The position numbers were made by a program, and so were the translations under genes. From assembly GCA_007134725.1 (NCBI GenBank), contig SLKF01000005.1, positions 1 through 6,136 of the forward strand: DNA of 6,136 nucleotides. The letters run 5' to 3'. Below the pieces are notes generated by a model. The model saw only the letters and a program-made list of their open reading frames with translations. It ran no database searches and was not told the DNA's origin. This DNA is from Clostridiales bacterium (GTDB taxonomy: Bacteria; Bacillota; Clostridia; Peptostreptococcales; T1SED10-28). Positions 5,353 through 6,136 of this stretch are shown here, in pieces; the first letter of the stretch is position 1, and each line of letters begins with the position of its first letter.

Positions 5353-6136
5353 TGAAGTCAAGCAGTGGAAATTCCGAGAATAAAAAGAAACTGAAAAAAC
5401 GAATTGACACGGCAGCGGGTCGAATAAAAGCCTCCACGGTTTTTAAAAACGGGAAAATCATTAATGTGTTTACCGGGGAGATCATTGAAGGGGATGTTGC
5501 CGTCGTTGACGGGGAAATTGTGGGCATCGGCAATTACTCCGGGGTAGAGGAGATCGATTTAAAGGGCAAGTATTTAGCTCCGGGCTTAATTGATGGGCAT
5601 GTGCATATCGAATCCTCCATGGTTTCTCCCAGGGAATTTATGCGTGTGGTCTTACCCAAGGGAACCACCAGCATCGTGGCAGACCCCCACGAGATCGCCA
5701 ACGTAAGAGGCCTGGAAGGGATTCGTTATATGATGGATTCCAGTCGGGATTTACCGATGAATTTTTATTTTGTCCTGCCCTCCTGTGTACCCTCCACGGA
5801 ATTTGAAAATTCGGGAGCCAAGCTCTTAGCCGAGGATTTAAGCACCTTAATTGACCGAGAAGATGTTTTGGGACTGGGAGAGTTGATGGACTATCCCGGA
5901 GTAATTCAGGGAAGGGACGACATTCTGGATAAAGTCTTGATTGCCAAGGATAAGATTATCGACGGCCATGGTCCGGAAATAAAGGACCACGAACTGAACG
6001 CCTATCGAATGGCGGGGGTGAGAACAGAACATGAATGTTCTACCGTAGAGGAGATGCAAAATCGGCTGCGACTGGGGATGTATGTACTGATTCGGCAGGG
6101 CTCCGCTGCAAGGAATTTGGAAGTCTTAATTAAAGG
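5352..6136 (+). CDS. ade: Adenine deaminase, N-terminal part (cut by the window edge)
   Basis: Adenine + H2O to hypoxanthine + NH3; a cytoplasmic metal-dependent enzyme of the amidohydrolase superfamily. 261 complete codons are present, somewhat under half of the usual roughly 570-600 residues; the rest lies to the right. Seen in the sequence: a small N-terminal composite domain (FKNGKIINVFTGE, residues 31-43), then the TIM-barrel start APGLIDGHVHIESSMV with metal ligands H83 and H85, ADPHEIANV at 110-118, VLPSCVPSTEFENSGA at 141-156, LGLGELMDYPGVI with E177, IDGHGP with H206, EHE at 226-228, and IRQGSAARNL at 247-256. This motif series is specific for Ade rather than for adenosine or guanine deaminase. 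ATG 5352 overlaps the previous stop (TAATG) and has AAGGAGGT upstream, so it belongs to the xdh operon. The product, hypoxanthine, is the natural substrate of the upstream enzyme. Confidence 0.95.
   Translation, partial: MKSSSGNSENKKKLKKRIDTAAGRIKASTVFKNGKIINVFTGEIIEGDVAVVDGEIVGIGNYSGVEEIDLKGKYLAPGLIDGHVHIESSMVSPREFMRVVLPKGTTSIVADPHEIANVRGLEGIRYMMDSSRDLPMNFYFVLPSCVPSTEFENSGAKLLAEDLSTLIDREDVLGLGELMDYPGVIQGRDDILDKVLIAKDKIIDGHGPEIKDHELNAYRMAGVRTEHECSTVEEMQNRLRLGMYVLIRQGSAARNLEVLIK

Noticed and set aside
594..5533. Numerous minus-strand open frames of 65-151 codons and short + strand frames inside the xdh genes
   Set aside because: All lie inside well-supported genes in other frames, have no ribosome binding sites of note, and their translations are low-complexity with no recognisable domain.
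1..6136. CRISPR arrays, tRNA/rRNA genes, insertion sequences, attachment sites
   Set aside because: No repeat-spacer pattern, cloverleaf-like sequence, transposase or terminal inverted repeat was seen. Apart from the 242 nt after the permease, the window is coding almost throughout.

Overview
The window is a purine uptake and purine oxidation region. It probably comes from an anaerobic, low-to-moderate GC Gram-positive bacterium of the Clostridia. Support for this is the strong AAGGAGG-type ribosome binding sites, TTG start usage, tightly overlapping genes, frequent AGA/CGA arginine codons, and the combination of an AzgA/PbuG-type purine permease, a molybdenum hydroxylase and a bacterial adenine deaminase. 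The genus cannot be fixed from the sequence alone. All genes are on the + strand; minus-strand open frames are shadows.

Region 1 (1-1495) holds one gene, an NCS2 nucleobase permease (97-1419), closed by a near-perfect Rho-independent terminator (1454-1495). Region 2 (1496-1664) is an AT-rich intergenic stretch that should carry the promoter of the next operon. It has several TATAA-like hexamers, but none has a convincing -35 partner. Region 3 (1665-5352) is a compact cluster for a molybdenum hydroxylase of the xanthine dehydrogenase family. It runs FAD subunit, 2x[2Fe-2S] subunit, then a molybdopterin subunit divided into two reading frames of 444 and 327 residues that overlap by 17 nt. Region 4 (5352 to the right edge) is the first 261 codons of an adenine deaminase; its start overlaps the preceding stop by one base and the gene continues beyond the window.

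Together the genes describe a route in which a purine base is imported, adenine is deaminated to hypoxanthine, and hypoxanthine is oxidised to xanthine. Electrons pass from the Mo site through two [2Fe-2S] clusters to FAD. This could serve salvage, nitrogen supply or anaerobic purine fermentation; the window does not decide which.

The most notable point is the split molybdopterin subunit. The second half has its own well-spaced ribosome binding site and ATG. The FAD / Fe-S / large / medium subunit layout matches, from memory, the four-subunit nicotinate dehydrogenase of Eubacterium barkeri. The break also falls exactly on an A7 run, and homology appears to continue across it with no missing residues, so a recent one-base frameshift or an assembly error is a serious alternative. 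The residues that would contact a purine (E240 and R275 of the first half, E287 of the second) are all present, so a combined active site is intact on paper.
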